The notes under the pieces are model-generated. The model was given only the letters and a program-made list of their open reading frames with translations, was not told the origin of the DNA and ran no database searches. The translations under genes and the position numbers were made by a program. 64,000 nt of DNA from Ceratopteris richardii (lineage: Eukaryota > Streptophyta > Polypodiopsida > Polypodiales > Pteridaceae): contig CM035406.1 of the NCBI GenBank assembly GCA_020310875.1, forward strand, positions 225,124,942 to 225,188,941, read 5' to 3'. Numbering within the stretch: position 1 is the stretch's first letter; every line of letters begins with the position of its first letter. Of this stretch, positions 46,022 to 58,338 are shown piece after piece.

Positions 46022-47164
46022 CTACAATGAGGACCTCATCAACGCCAAAAATCGATTCTCTAAAGAAAGTGTTAGCCCCACATCTTCAAACCTCTCAAAG
46101 ATCTTCTCACAATCAGCAATATGATCTCTCACAAACTTTCTACATCCTGAAGCATCTAAACTCACATCTTTCACTCTTTCCTCACATCCCTTTATCGGAA
46201 CATCATCAATGAATGGCATAGTCACAGATGGTATAAAGTCTCGTAAAACCAGATTCATGGCATTCATCATGTGAGCCACAGAATTCGTCGCTCCCTGTGG
46301 CAAAGTACACATGCGTACAAGGCCTAGTGGAGTCCTCATGGTCGTAATGTCTCTACTCTCCATAGACAACTGAAACTGGTCATAACCTGAATATAGGTCT
46401 CCCATAGAGTAGATGGAATGCCCAGCAAATGCCTCAGCAAACTCATCCACTATGGGTCCTGTCCCTACATTTCTAATTGTGACTTTATTCACAGGTTGCA
46501 GATCCTGAATGAAATGAAGCTTCCCATTTTTCTTAGGCACAGTAAACCACCTATTCGAATATGGAGCCGAGGAGGGTTCCAATATCCGCATGGAAATCTT
46601 TTCCTTCAGCAGCCTCATCAACTCAGGTAAGTGAGCTTTTGGAACTGGTATAGGCCGGATATTCCATGGTATATGTGGCACTGTAAATATAATCATGGGA
46701 GGTACTTGTTTCGGGTCTGCACATCCTATCTCATGTGGGAAAAGTGCAAATGCTTTTTTGTGTTTCTTGATGACTTCAATAAACTTCTGTTTCTCTTCTT
46801 CTCTCAGAAATAGTTTTTCCCCAAACTTGATCTCTTTAACAGTTTCATCTGTAAAATGATGCCCTATGAGCTCTCTTCGTCTCAGCATAGGGTCATCTGA
46901 CACTCGCAGATATTTCTCATGACTATCTTCTGGCAATGGCTGAGCTATAGGCTTCACTTTCTTATCCACAGTCTTATACTTTGTATTTACACTTACTTCA
47001 TGCTCTCTCATAAACTCCTCAATCATCTCATACTCTTGGATAGAGCTGAGCATAATGATTTCTGACTTCTTGCTTCTCTCCAATGCTTGCTCAAGCTCTT
47101 CCAGAGTAGTCGAACTTCTCTCCAAATGAATTACATCTTCAATCTTCTCATCAGGTAACATCAT
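46022..47164 (-). pseudogene. Element B reverse transcriptase
   Basis: 380 codons in a frame different from Gag-protease and from RNase H. RT motifs in order: HFIQDLQPVNKVTIRN, MGDLYSGYDQFQLS, LPQGATNSVAHMM and the catalytic PFIDDVPIKG (FIDD in place of the usual YxDD/FLDD). The upstream ~150 residues are a charged linker. The FIDDVPIKG form agrees with the fungal-like clade suggested by the integrase. It ends by frameshift before the connection region. Confidence 0.88.
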
Positions 47165-47505
47165 TCCTAAATCCTTATAGTATCTCTCATTAACTTTTCT
47201 GAATTTATTTGAAACATTTTCTTTCTGTAATCATAGCTACTTGAATGCAGATGAATAAATAGAAAAACTTTCAAAACTTTGTAGAGAATCATGCGAGACA
47301 TCAAACCAACTCCCACTGTTGTCTCGCTCAACAGTGGATCCTAATAGAAATTTTGATCAACAGAAGCTCCATACTCTCCTACAGGCATACACTCATCATG
47401 ATCATGAGAGTTAATAGGTTTCTTCCTTATATTCTTTCTATTCGTGGAGTGATTTGGACACACAATCATCACTTGCAGAGAATGAAGGCGAGATCTAGAA
47501 CGGAT

Positions 47506-48666
47506 TCATGCATAGGCAGATCCATCATCCATGGCCTTAGTCTCCATTCTCACCTCAGCTATAAAGGGCTGCCCAAGGATAGCCTCATATGAACAATGGT
47601 CCTGGACGAAGAAGTGAAATTCCTCAGAAATCCCTCCTATGGTCACAGGCACAAAGGCGCATGCCCCAAGTAGTGCTCCTGAACCATTATCCGCTGTCCT
47701 CATCCTCCATCCATGATCTTTATCAATCGGTCACCTAAACTTATCATAGAGCTCCTTAGAAATCACATTTATCTCTGATCCTGAGTCAATCAAGGCCAGA
47801 GCAAAACATGACTCCTCATTGCTCCCTAACTTCACCTTCATCTCAGGTGTTCCTCTCGCCCAAAAGGTCCTGCTAAACTCACTTTCTGTCTTCCTCATTT
47901 CATCATCAGGTATGATAGGACCTAGAGAATTTTTATGACACCTGGCAACCTCATCATCATCATCATCAGATGTATCACTCAATGTAACGGCTTCATTTGT
48001 CACTTGAATATCTTCAGGTGCTTCTTCCATCTCTACATCTTCAGGTAGTGGAAACCTCTTTCTCTTAACCAACTTTATAAAACTGTCCTTCAACTCAGGC
48101 TTCGCTATGGAGAAGACCTGCTCTAAGGACATGGTCACTTGGCTCTTCAGTAAAATGTCATTTAATATCTCTCTTGCATCATTTTTCCTTTCCAACTCAG
48201 AAATTAATACAGCCTTTGGAGTTCTCTTCTTTTTCTTCTTCTTTTCTTTGTCAGCCTCTTGAATACTTTCTTGAATTTCATCTTTCTTTTGAACCGGTTC
48301 AGGTTCTTTCTCTTTCTCTTTAGTCAGTTCTTGAATCTTAGTTGGCCCAGCCGGCCTCTTTCCCTCTCTTATCTCTTTCTTCTTTGCCTCTTCCTCTGAA
48401 ACAACAGGCACTTTGAATTGTACTTTCCTTTCTGGCTCTTTAGCCTTTTCTTCGGCCTCTTGGCTTTGCTTTCTGGTCACTCTTCTTTCTAGTTCAGTCT
48501 CTTCCTGACTCTCATCTCTCTTCCTCTTTTCTTCTACATTTGCTATGTGAGAATAGACCGAGGATTCATCAACAGGAGACTTCCAAGCAGTTTTCTGCAT
48601 AATGACATCCCTAGCCCTTACTAAAGCCTCTATGGAATAATTTCTTTGGGGTCGAGGACTAGGCAC
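47506..48666 (-). pseudogene. Element B linker and aspartic protease
   Basis: A long, highly charged linker (many K/E runs) leads into the protease active site ALIDSGSEINVIS near 47780. A TGA at 47733-47731 interrupts it, and the same frame continues (47703-47506) with the protease C-terminal part (AILGQPFIAEV, the ILG flap-distal motif). It shares its frame with Gag. Confidence 0.82.
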
Positions 48667-48705
48667 TTTTTCATCTTCCTCCTCTACAAGCTCTAACCGT
48701 GTGGC

Positions 48706-49005
48706 TCATGTACTTGCATTATTGCCAGATAATTCTTCATAAAACTTCTTCATTCCCCCCTTTCCCCAATTCACAGGTAGAGGAAGGCGGGTCCTGAAGT
48801 CACATAACTTCTTATCGATTTCTATCACCAGTTGATGCTCTTTTGCTAGCTTAAGCTCTTCACAGGCATATGAAAAATGCTCTTGTGCATCACACCATAC
48901 GCATCTCTTAGCCCCTCCAAACCCACCAGTCGCTCGTCTCTCAAAAGGTCCAGTGTTTCTTTGAAATGTGGTGTTGCACTGGTGGTGTAGGTATCTGTTG
49001 GGCAA
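48706..49005 (-). pseudogene. Element B Gag zinc knuckle region
   Basis: 99 codons with one CCHC knuckle, CVWCDAQEHFSYAC (CX2CX4HX4C). Same frame as the Gag segment to its right and the protease to its left, with a stop on each side. Confidence 0.8.
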
Positions 49006-49035
49006 CAGGCTGCACTAGAGGTGCAGGCTGTGGCA

Positions 49036-49692
49036 TCACATGCTTTGCATATTTGGAATGGGCATAGTGCCTCTCTGTAATGTATCTACATAACTCGTAA
49101 GTCTATCGTATAACACCGTCTGGCGTTGCCTCATTTGGGCAACCGCTTCTACCTCTCTCCTCACTACACCCCAATCTTCAGTCAATCCAAATCTCTTCCC
49201 AGGCTCTTCAATCCTCCTTTCGACCTCAGTCCTATCTTCAGGACTTAAGATCCTAAGGAAAGATATAACTAGGTCAGGTTTTAAAGCATCTAAGTCGGCC
49301 TGTGGAAGTTGTTCATATCTTCTCAAGAACTCATTCAAAAGTTGAGTGAGGGATGCAGTGGGCTTCGGAGAGCTTATCCACCGCAAGAACCCTTCTCTAT
49401 TGTGTTGGGAAAAGTCTTCCAGATAAAACAACTTATGCAATTCTTTTCTGAATTCGGCCAAAGGATTTGCTATATGTGTTGTAATAGGGGCTAAAATGGA
49501 TCCTGATACTACCCGTGTGAAGTAATGTGCAAACACATCCTCAGGTAGACCATAAATCCGTGCCTGTTCCTCAAAAACATCTAGGTACTCGGTTACATTC
49601 AAGCCTATAAACTTTCCTTTTTCTCTCAATACCGCTTGGACTACGCGGGCCCCTTGTTTCTCTATTACCATTTCCTTGAATATATCCTCCAT
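49036..49692 (-). pseudogene. Element B Gag capsid-like region
   Basis: 219 codons from ATG 49692 (open a little further upstream). Residues of about 45-190 resemble the retrotransposon gag fold region: a Trp/Leu-rich helix pattern including FLRWISSPKPTASLTQLLNE and FLRRYEQLP. The start is uncertain because the upstream codons also stay open to 49725. The stop at 49036 separates it from the knuckle. Confidence 0.72.
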
Positions 49693-49725
49693 CTCTCTTC
49701 TCTGCTCTATCCTAGAATGTAGCAC

Positions 49726-50218
49726 AAGGTCTAGTGTAAGTGGTTCAACTATCTCTCTAAGCTCAGAGTAGAGATCAGAGAAGAGGCTTGATGAGTCACG
49801 AGCCAGGAGGTAAAGGTCAGTCTAAGCTCTCTGAATTGCCTAGGCCAAAGTCTAGTCGAACTGTCCTCTCTTCGATTCCCAAGATTTCAATGTATTTTCC
49901 CCTCTTTCAATGAGAAATTTCTAATGTTTTCTAACGTTTTGTTTAAGCTAGAAAATCAGCAAATCCCTAATCTAAGCGGGAAAAAAATTCACACACGTAT
50001 GGACTAAACTAATGCAAAGTGTGGATGCTCAAACTCAAGCAGCAAGACAATCTTTCTGTTTCAGCAGTGTATGTGAAGCAATGCAAAATTTCAAATAACT
50101 TGAAATGCTGGTACCTGAAATCTCTGTCTCATGCCGAGGTTCCTGTCTTGTCTTCTCAAGGAGTGGGTGACACGTCGAGGATCACCGGGCAACCGCCTCG
50201 CTTCACGTCGGATTCAGG
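49726..50218 (-). other. Element B 5' leader
   Basis: About 490 bp between the 5' LTR and Gag. Directly after the LTR the element-sense sequence is CCTGAATCCGACGTG, which is not a standard tRNA complement. A stretch 20 bases further (GGCGGTTGCCCGGTGATC) loosely recalls a tRNA-Asp-type site but is too degraded to call. Confidence 0.55.
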
Positions 50219-50522
50219 TGTCGGGAAGAAGGACGTCGTGGCGGGAAGCTAGCGCGTGGGGTTGGATCAGGCCCCGCTTTGGTGCACCGTTCCCGCTATC
50301 CTGCGAGCGGCGTCTGCGCGCTGGGCGCCTCGCCTGCGCTCTTTGGAGCATGCGCGATCCTCGTAGGGCCCCTTGCCCCTCGGAAGTGTCGAGACGTGGA
50401 ACCGTGGGCATCGGGAAAGAGACGATCGGATACCGCAGTGATACACGGAATGCAGATGAAGCCCCACGATACAACGGAAATGAAACTGAAGCCTCCAATA
50501 AAATGAATGATACAAAAATAGG

Positions 50523-50647
50523 CCGCTACAGTGCGGGCCGACGGTACAATAAAACTGCTACAGTGTGGTGCGATGATACAATATAAACGCCACCGCTATA
50601 GTGCGGGCCGGCTAGTGTCTACTCTAGATCCCTCGCTACAGTGCGAG
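50523..50647. repeat. Hairpin motif array in element B 5' LTR
   Basis: Four motifs at 50523, 50555, 50593 and 50632. The second has decayed to CTGCTACAGTGTGG and the third to CCGCTATAGTGCGG, C-to-T changes of the kind expected at methylated cytosines. The fourth keeps the CTCGC/GCGAG arms. Confidence 0.9.
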
Positions 50648-51429
50648 AAACCGCCCTCGGGATTCCGCTTCGATCTTCACGTCCAAGCTTCTCTTCAGGT
50701 CTTCGGTCTGCTCTTTACTTCAAGTATCCTCAACAATAGCGTCCCTTCTCTTTAGTTCAGATAATCAGAAATGGCATAAACCTGGAGGAGACGATCCACA
50801 AGGGCAATCCGCGGGGGTGGGGGTGTACTCTTTTCTTCAATCTTTAATCACTTGATATGCTTCATAAACCTGCATGAACTTGGAGGAAGGTTCCACAAGA
50901 AAGACCACAGGGGTTGGGAGAAAACATGTTAGCACCTCTTGAAAAGAATGAAAACATACTTGAAAAATCATTGGCATATAAAACTCATAATGAAGGCACA
51001 CTATGCTTTTTGATTTGCTTCTTTTCTCTTTGAAATTGTATGGCATTCATGCATATAGACATATGGACAAAATAACACATGCATGGACACAAACACTCTT
51101 TCTCTTCCCTCCTCTCTTTCCCTCTTCTCTTTCTTCCCTCTATCTCTCCCCCCTTTTCTCTATAACATGACTACAATTTCCTTCAACTTTTTGATCGTGA
51201 GCCGAATCGTTTGCTATCCATTTCCTAACTTTGAGTGTAGCAGATCATTGCGAATTAACTACAATCAGACATTGTTTCTTCAATTTCTTGAAAATGTCAA
51301 GTTCAAAAGCCAATGACTTGGCTCATCTAATCAGGAAAACGGGAGTTATTGGCTTAACAAGTTGATATCTCTATCTCTCCTCCAGCGGTGCATCCTTTTC
51401 TCTCTCTCTCCGTTTCTCTCGCTGTCAAA

Positions 51430-51430
51430 A

Positions 51431-51479
<49 letters not shown>

Positions 51480-51763
51480 CTCTCTCTCGACTCTCTCTCC
51501 TGCGACGTTCCTTGTGCACCGGTAGCGTATGATGGACGGCTCTCTCTCTCTCTATCCTATGGCAACACAAAAATCGCGGACGATGCATCTCCCTCCTTCG
51601 CCGACTTCCACGCGCAGCGCCGCCATAGGCCTCTCTCTCTCTTCAATGTCAGCACCGACCTCTGCCAACTTTGCCTGTGTGCATCGATGCTCAACAGAAT
51701 GTCTTTCTCCACGGAGATGCGCAACAACCGGAGTGCTCATCTCTCTCTCTGTCTCTCTGTCTC

Positions 51764-51812
<49 letters not shown>
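51430..51812. repeat. CT microsatellites in element B 5' LTR
   Basis: Two nearly uninterrupted CT runs (51430-51478 and 51735-51812), clearly longer than their counterparts in the 3' LTR. Confidence 0.9.
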
Positions 51813-51813
<1 letters not shown>

Positions 51814-52521
51814 GGAGCACAAGCGATTTATCTCTCTAAGCTTTTGCGTTGCGAGCATCAATCTGAGACTCTGAGTTATTTGCCGACTAGCTTTTCTCTT
51901 TCTGCAAATGACAGCAATTAGCACCTCTCTATCTTCTACTACAAATGCGAGATTCTCCACACGTCTACTGGTCTATCTCTACAGCCCAAGAGGCTTCTCC
52001 ATTTCTCTCACTACAAGCGGGCAAGCTTCCGTCAGTTCTGTGAGCAACCACCCATTCATCTCTTTCTCTGTGAGAGTCTGCAGCCGACACCATAATCCTC
52101 TCTTCCACCGACAAGACCTATTACTGTCCGAATCCATAGCCCAAATCTTTCTCTCTGTCGACCTGGCATCGACAACCAAACAGACGCCTCCCAAGTCTCT
52201 CTCTATCTCCTGGATTCTCTCTGTCAGTGTCAACAATTTGTCTGCAGTCGACCACCACCCATAATTCTTACGCCCCCATCTATGGGTCTCTCCGTCTCTC
52301 TCTATATAGTGCATGACCACCTATAATCCCAATAATCATAAGTATAAAATCGTGAAAAATCCCACAATCTAAGTGGCCATGCGAGAAGACTACCTCCATC
52401 TCAGCCATCATGGAAGAATGAACAAGAAGCAAAATAGAAACGGACAAGTAAGGTCAAGGAGCATACCTGGAGGAAGGTTCCACAAGAAGGACCATAGGGA
52501 GGAACAAATGAGTTTAGGCAC

Positions 52522-52531
52522 CTATTTATAG
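52522..52531 (-). promoter_or_regulatory. TATA box of element B 5' LTR
   Basis: CTATAAATAG in element sense, 550 bp from the LTR start. This would drive the genomic RNA, with the start expected near 52495. It implies a short U3 and a very long R-U5. Confidence 0.7.
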
Positions 52532-53080
52532 GCCCCCCCTTGGACTTGCTTCTAGAACGTTCCCACCTCCTCAATTAGCTTTCTAATTTTGGCGGTATTT
52601 TAATTTTTCCATAAACTACGGTTTCGGTTTCACACTGGATATTTACATTTTAATTAATCTAAGGGTTTGACCTAGGATAAACACCGATTTCAAGGGTCTG
52701 ACCTAGGGTTTTTGGTTGGGAAAATCAGGGTTTTACTCACAATTATCTCAAGCTCGTCAATTTAATGGTTTATTTACAATTTTGGCCTAAACTCCAAGGG
52801 TTTCCAAGGGTTCAAGTTCATTTTTCATAAGATAAACCCTCATTTTCAGTCATTTTCAAGGGTCAAACATAAGGGTTTGATGGGTCAAATGTCTGTTGTT
52901 TATATACACGGGTCTAACACACATCTCAAACTTGTTTTCGCATCGCACAATCAATTAATTCAGCCCAAATATGTACAAAATATACCCCGCTCTCGATCAA
53001 AACATCACACAAAAACTCATAAAACAATGAACTTTTGAAAAAAACTCAGTGCACAGTCCCTGCGGGATTTCATCCCGACA

Positions 53081-54182
53081 GCGCATGCTCCGAATCATCT
53101 TTAGAGTACACAAATATATCATCAAGGAAGAATAAGATGAATTCATCTAGGTAATCATGAAAAATATTATTCATCAAGCACATAAGTGTGGTAGGAGCAT
53201 TTGTTAAACCAAAAGGTAGAACCGTAAACTCATAGTGACCATATCGTATTCGAAAAGCCGTCTTAGGAATATCCTCTGTTTTGATCCTAATTTGGTGATA
53301 TCCAAATCTTAAGTCAATCTTTGTGAATACGGTCGCTCCACTTAATTGACCTAATAAGTCATCTATGTGAGGGAGTGGATACTTATTCTTAATTGTTCTT
53401 TTATTCAACCCCCTATAGTCAATGCATAATCTGTAAGAGCCGTCTTTCTTCTTCTGAAATAAAACAGGCGCACCCCAAGGTGAGACACTCGGTTTTATTA
53501 AGCCTTTCTTCAAAAGATCATCTAATTGAATCTTAAGCTCCTTTAGTTCATCAATGTTAAATCTATAGGGTGCTCTAGAATATGGTTCACTCCCTCGATA
53601 TAGGTCAATGGCATGATCAATCTGCCTAGGTGGGGGTATACTAGGCAAGTCTTCTGGGAATACATCGGCATATTCTTTCAAGAGATTTCCTACGTAAATT
53701 GGACTATCTTCGTCATTACCTTCCTGATGGAGATTGTTCACATACACTACAAATGTTTTGCAGAATCCTTTCGGAAAGAACTAACCACCATGCAACGTAA
53801 AGTAGAGTCAGCGCACTTACCCCCATCATCTGCTTCCTCAATAATTGTACCCTCCTGGATGATGTTTAACGCTTTTGATTGTGCGGGTCGAAAGACTGCC
53901 TTGTTCGGGCACTCATATGTCCGATGCCCTTGCTCCCCGCAACGAAAACACAGACCAAGTCTTTTTGCCCTCTCAATAAAATTAGGGTCTTATTGCCAGT
54001 CAATTGGTTAACGCCTCCTTTGATTTTCCACCGGCCGAGCAGGGTTCTTACCTTGGTCGTTAGAAGATGGATTTTCCTTTGAATTGTTCATGTTCATTGC
54101 AACAGGTCTTTGTGGCCTATGTCCCGTTGCAATGAATCTGCTTCTATTTGCCTTCTAAAAAGTGAACTTCTCCATCTTCTCA
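53081..54182 (-). pseudogene. Element A INT5, part right of element B
   Basis: Continues INT5 after the nested element. The first four bases GCGC are the right target duplication. RT N-terminal part is open from 53747 to 53081. At about 53765 a deletion of roughly 700 bp joins RT/protease to the Gag-protease region. The CCHC knuckle region follows (about 53870-54000). At 54182 Gag is joined directly to the integrase end of INT6, so this unit lost its Gag N terminus, primer site and 5' LTR. Confidence 0.87.
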
Positions 54183-57100
54183 TTTAAAAGGGGCTGCATA
54201 TCGAGGAGAAAGTCTATGATCCTTCCCTAGCAACAAGTTAGATCGGTGAGGATTAACTTTAAGAAATACCATATCATCAACTTGGAATTCAAGTGGTCTT
54301 CTCTTTAAATCATAGAACTTCTTTTGTCTTTTATGAGCTTCTCTTATATGTTTCTTAATTTTTCCAAGTTCTTCATCCATCTTATCAAGCATTTCTTTGG
54401 ATACTTCTACTTTATTTGGAAAACCCAAAAATGAAGGTGGAGTCAAACAATTATAACCATACATAGCTTCAAACGGAGTTACTTTTATAGATGCATGCCA
54501 TGCACTATTGTATGCAAACTCAACCAAGGGTAAATATTCACTCCAATTATCCTGCTTTTCATTCACATACATACGCAACATATCCTCAACTACCCTGTTA
54601 ACCCTCTCGATTTCCCCATCAGTTTGTGGATGGAAAGCTGTACTCATACAAAGTTGAGTTCCAATGGATTCAAATGTCGCTTTCCAGAAGTTTGACGTAA
54701 ATCTAGAATCTCTATCAGAAATTATGCTTTTAGGCATTCCATGCAATCAAAATATTTCTTTTAGAAAGATTCTTGCAACATTCAAAGCAGTATCAATCTT
54801 TTTCATAGGAAAGAAGTGTGCCATCTTGGTAAGCCAATCGACTACAACAAATATGGTATCATGCTTACTTGTGGTCATAGGTAGCTTAGTGATAAAGTCC
54901 ATAGAAATAGACTCCCACTTCTGATTTGGAACATCCAAAGGTTGAAGAATTCCTGGCATCCTCTTAAACTCAGATTTTACCTGTTGGCACTTCAAACATT
55001 CATTTACATATTTTCTAATATCCTCTCCATACACGGCCAAAAGTAAGAATACTTTGTTTTAAAATATTTCCTTGAATAACTTGGATGTGCAGAAAAAGGT
55101 GCATCATGACACTCATGCAGTATTTTAACTTTTAGTGGAGATTCAAAAGATAAGCATAGCTGATTGTTACAATACAGTGTTCCATTCTGCAAATGAAATT
55201 TTTCCTCATACGTTGATCCCTTGTTCGCATTCAAAGCATTCGAAATAGGTGCATAAAAAGGATCGTGTTTTATCTCTTCTTGAATTTGATTGAGAAAATC
55301 AGAATTTATTACAGAAACAAGATTACACAAAGGTCTCCGACTCAATGCATCAGTAACCTTATTTTCCTTACCAACAGGATACTTAATGTCAAAATCATAC
55401 GCACTTAATAATTCAATCCAACGCTTCTGCCTGTTGTTAAGCAATGGCTGAGTGAAGATGTATTTTAGACTTTGATGACCTGTTCTCAATTCAAACTTAA
55501 CACCCTAACAATAGATGTCTCCAATGCTTAAGTGCATGCACAACAGCAAGCATTTCTGAATCATGAGTAGGATAGTTAAATTCATGCTTTCTTAGTTTTC
55601 TGGACTCATATGCGACCACCCTTCCATCCTGTGAAATAACACATCCTATCTGACTACCACTTGCATCACATGCAACCACAAAAGGCTTTCCCATTTCTGG
55701 TATTTTCAAAACACAATTCTCAACGACTTTTTGTTTCTATGTTTCAAATGATTTTTGACAGGCATCACTCCACGCAAATCCTACATGCTTTTTATTTAAT
55801 TCGGTGAGGAGAGTAGCTATCTTAGAGAAATCCTTAATATGTGCTCTTTCATATTGTGCGAACCCAAGAAAACTTCTAACATCCCTTATAGTCTTAGGAA
55901 TCTTCCAATCAGCTATTGTTTTTACTTTATCTTCATCTTTAAGGATTCCTTCTTTTGATATTACTCTTCCTAGATACACAAATTTATCCTTAGCAAAGAA
56001 ACACTTACTCTTTTTCCCATACAATTTGTGTTCTCTAAGAGTTTGCAAAGTCTTCTTGAGATGTACTGCATGCTCCGAATCATCTTTAGAGTACACAAAT
56101 ATATCATCAAGGAAGACTAAGATGAATTCACCTAGGTAATCGTGAAAAATATTATTCATCAAGCACATAAATGTGGCAGGAGAGTTTGTTAAACCAAAAG
56201 GTAGAACCGTAAAATCATAGTGACCATATCGTGTTCGAAAAGCCGTCTTAAGAATATCCTCTGTTTTGATCCTAATTTGGTGATATCTAGATCTGAAGTC
56301 AATCTTTGTGAATACGGTGGCTCCACTTAATTGACCTAATAAGTCATCTATGTGAGGGAGTGGATACTTATTCTTAAGTGTTCTTTTATTCAACCCCCTA
56401 TAGTCAATGCATAATCTGTAAGAGCCGGCTTTCTTCTTCTGAAATAAAACAGGCGCACCCCAAGGTGAGACACTCGGTTTTAGTAAGCCTTGCTTCAAAA
56501 GATCATCTTATTGAATCTTAAGCTCCTTTAGTTCATCAATGTTAAATCTATAGGGTGCTCTAGAATATGGTTCACTCCCTGGATATAGGTCAATGGCGTG
56601 ATCAATCTGCCTAGGTGGGGGTATACCAGGCAAGTCTTCTGGACATACATCGACATATTCTTTCAAGAGATTTCCTACGTAATCTGGAATATCTTCGTCA
56701 TTACCTTCTTGATGCAGATTGTTCACATACACTACAAATGTTTTGCAGCCATCACGTATACCTCTAACTATCTGCATAGCAGAAATAAGAGTAGGCTTAG
56801 GATTAAAGACATCACGTAGAATATGAATAGATTCATCATTTAGCTTCACAATGATCGTTCTTTGTTCACAATTAACTGTCGTAGCATTTTTAACTAACCA
56901 ATCCATGCCTATGATTACATCACTCTATTTCATCTCAATTACATGGAAGCTTCCAGAAAAGCGTCTATTAGAAAGAGTAAATTCAATGTTTTCAACATAT
57001 CCTTTTGTGTAGTGTAATCGTCCATTGGCCATCTCTACAGGTCTGGTTATCTGCATATTTAGGGCATCCCTAGATTCTGTACCAATTTGAAAGATAGAAA

Positions 57101-58304
57101 ACAATGGGTACTACCTGAATCGATAAAAAATCTGGTTTTATGCGCATAAATCATACCGGGAATCGTGATTACAGAAACCTTTGGGAAAGAACTAACCACC
57201 ATGCAACGTAAAGTAGAGTCAGCGCACTTACCCCCATCATCTGCTTCCACAATAATTGTACCCTCCTCGATGATGTTTATCGCTTTTGATTGTGCGGGTC
57301 GAAAGACTACCTTGTTCCGGCACTCATATGTCCGATGCCCTTGCTCCCCGCAACGAAAACACAGACCAAGTCTTTTTGCCCTCTCAATAAAATTAGGGTC
57401 TTGTTGCCACTCAATTGGTTGACGCCACCTTTGATTTTCCACCGGCCGAGCACGGTTCTTACCTGGTCGTTAGAAGATGGAGTTTTCTTTAAATTGTTCA
57501 TGTTCATTGCAACAGGTCTTTGTGGTCTATGTCCCGTTGCAATGAATCTTCTTCTATTTGCCTTCTGCAAATTGAACTTCCCCATCTTCTCAAAGTTCTC
57601 AGCCATCGCAACAGCATCAAGAAAATCAATGCATCCAGATCCCTTAACTTGATAGAGAAGTTCCTCACGAAGCCCTTCAATAAATTTACTCTTTAGAGCA
57701 TTACCACTAACCTCTAATGCATATTTATGAAGACGTAAGAACTTCTCTTTGTACTCATCAACAGATAAGCTATGCTTGTCACTTTCGTGTTGTCGGAAAT
57801 TGTAGAACTCCAACTTCTTCTCCATATGGTATAGCGTTTTTCAGCTTGTTCTCTAAATTCCTTCCATAGAATAGGACCAGAACGCATTCGAGTCTGCATA
57901 TATGACTTCCACCATAGCTTCACGATCCCACGCATATGCAAGATCCCAACTTTTGCCTTGGAATCTTCACTAAATTGTCGAAGGTCAAAGAAATCCTCTA
58001 GTTCTTCAATCCATGCCTCAAGATCTTTGCCACTCTTCTTCTCGCCATCAAAATCATTTAACTTTGCCTTCTTGAAGACTTGGTTAAGGGCAAACTCACC
58101 TGGTTCCATATCTTCAGAATTGCGTTTTTGTTTTTCGTGAAGTACACTAGATGTTCCTGCACCTTCATCTATGTCATCGTTCAGCTCCACAAACAAATTT
58201 GTTGCTCCTTGTGGTTGCTTTCCCCCTCGAACTTTGTGCAATTCATCAAGAAGCTTCTGAATAAGCTCCTCTTGTTCACGAACCTTTTGTGTTAGACCTT
58301 CCAT
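54183..58304 (-). pseudogene. Element A INT6 gag-pol
   Basis: Nearly complete except for the chromodomain end, which is lost at the 54182/54183 junction. Pieces in coding order: Gag (about 58304-57714; 57825-57307), protease (57442-57059, FFIDSGSTHCF), protease/RT (56906-56508), RT with FLDDIFVYS (56498-55737), RNase H (55709-55497), RNase H/HHCC (55489-55004), integrase core (55040-54747; 54746-54180). TAG at 56927-56925 lies at the protease/RT boundary. It shares unusual integrase variants with INT7 (QLCMS, KVTPFEAMYG, EAHKRQKKF, KKIDT). Confidence 0.88.
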
Positions 58305-58324
58305 CGTTCCGGCGGATTCATTCT

Positions 58325-58336
58325 GCTCTGATACCA
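58325..58336 (-). promoter_or_regulatory. Primer binding site (tRNA-iMet) of INT6
   Basis: TGGTATCAGAGC in element sense, two bases from LTR6. Confidence 0.92.
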
Positions 58337-58338
58337 CA

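Larger units (their letters stand above)
39750..53080 (-). mobile_element. Element B: nested 13.3 kb Ty3/gypsy LTR retrotransposon
   Basis: Complete in outline: two long LTRs (39750-42501 and 50219-53080) with perfect TGTCG...CGACA ends, a 7.7 kb internal region and a 4-bp target duplication in the RT of element A INT5. Coding order on minus is Gag, CCHC, protease, RT, RNase H, integrase, so it is Ty3/gypsy. There is no chromodomain. In a 232-base stretch the LTRs differ at 8 positions by eye (about 3%), so the insertion is not very recent. Gag-protease lies in one frame, RT in a second, and RNase H-integrase in a third, with several stops. I saw no clear tRNA primer site next to the 5' LTR. 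Confidence 0.93.
50219..53080 (-). repeat. Element B 5' LTR
   Basis: 2,862 bp, TGTCGGG...CCCGACA on plus. It is about 110 bp longer than the 3' LTR because of longer CT runs (51430-51478, 51735-51812) and a 56-bp block at 52070-52135. Confidence 0.93.

Noticed and set aside
50190..50212. Degenerate tRNA-Asp-like primer site in the element B leader
   Set aside because: It lies about 20 bases from the LTR and matches only loosely; not enough to call.
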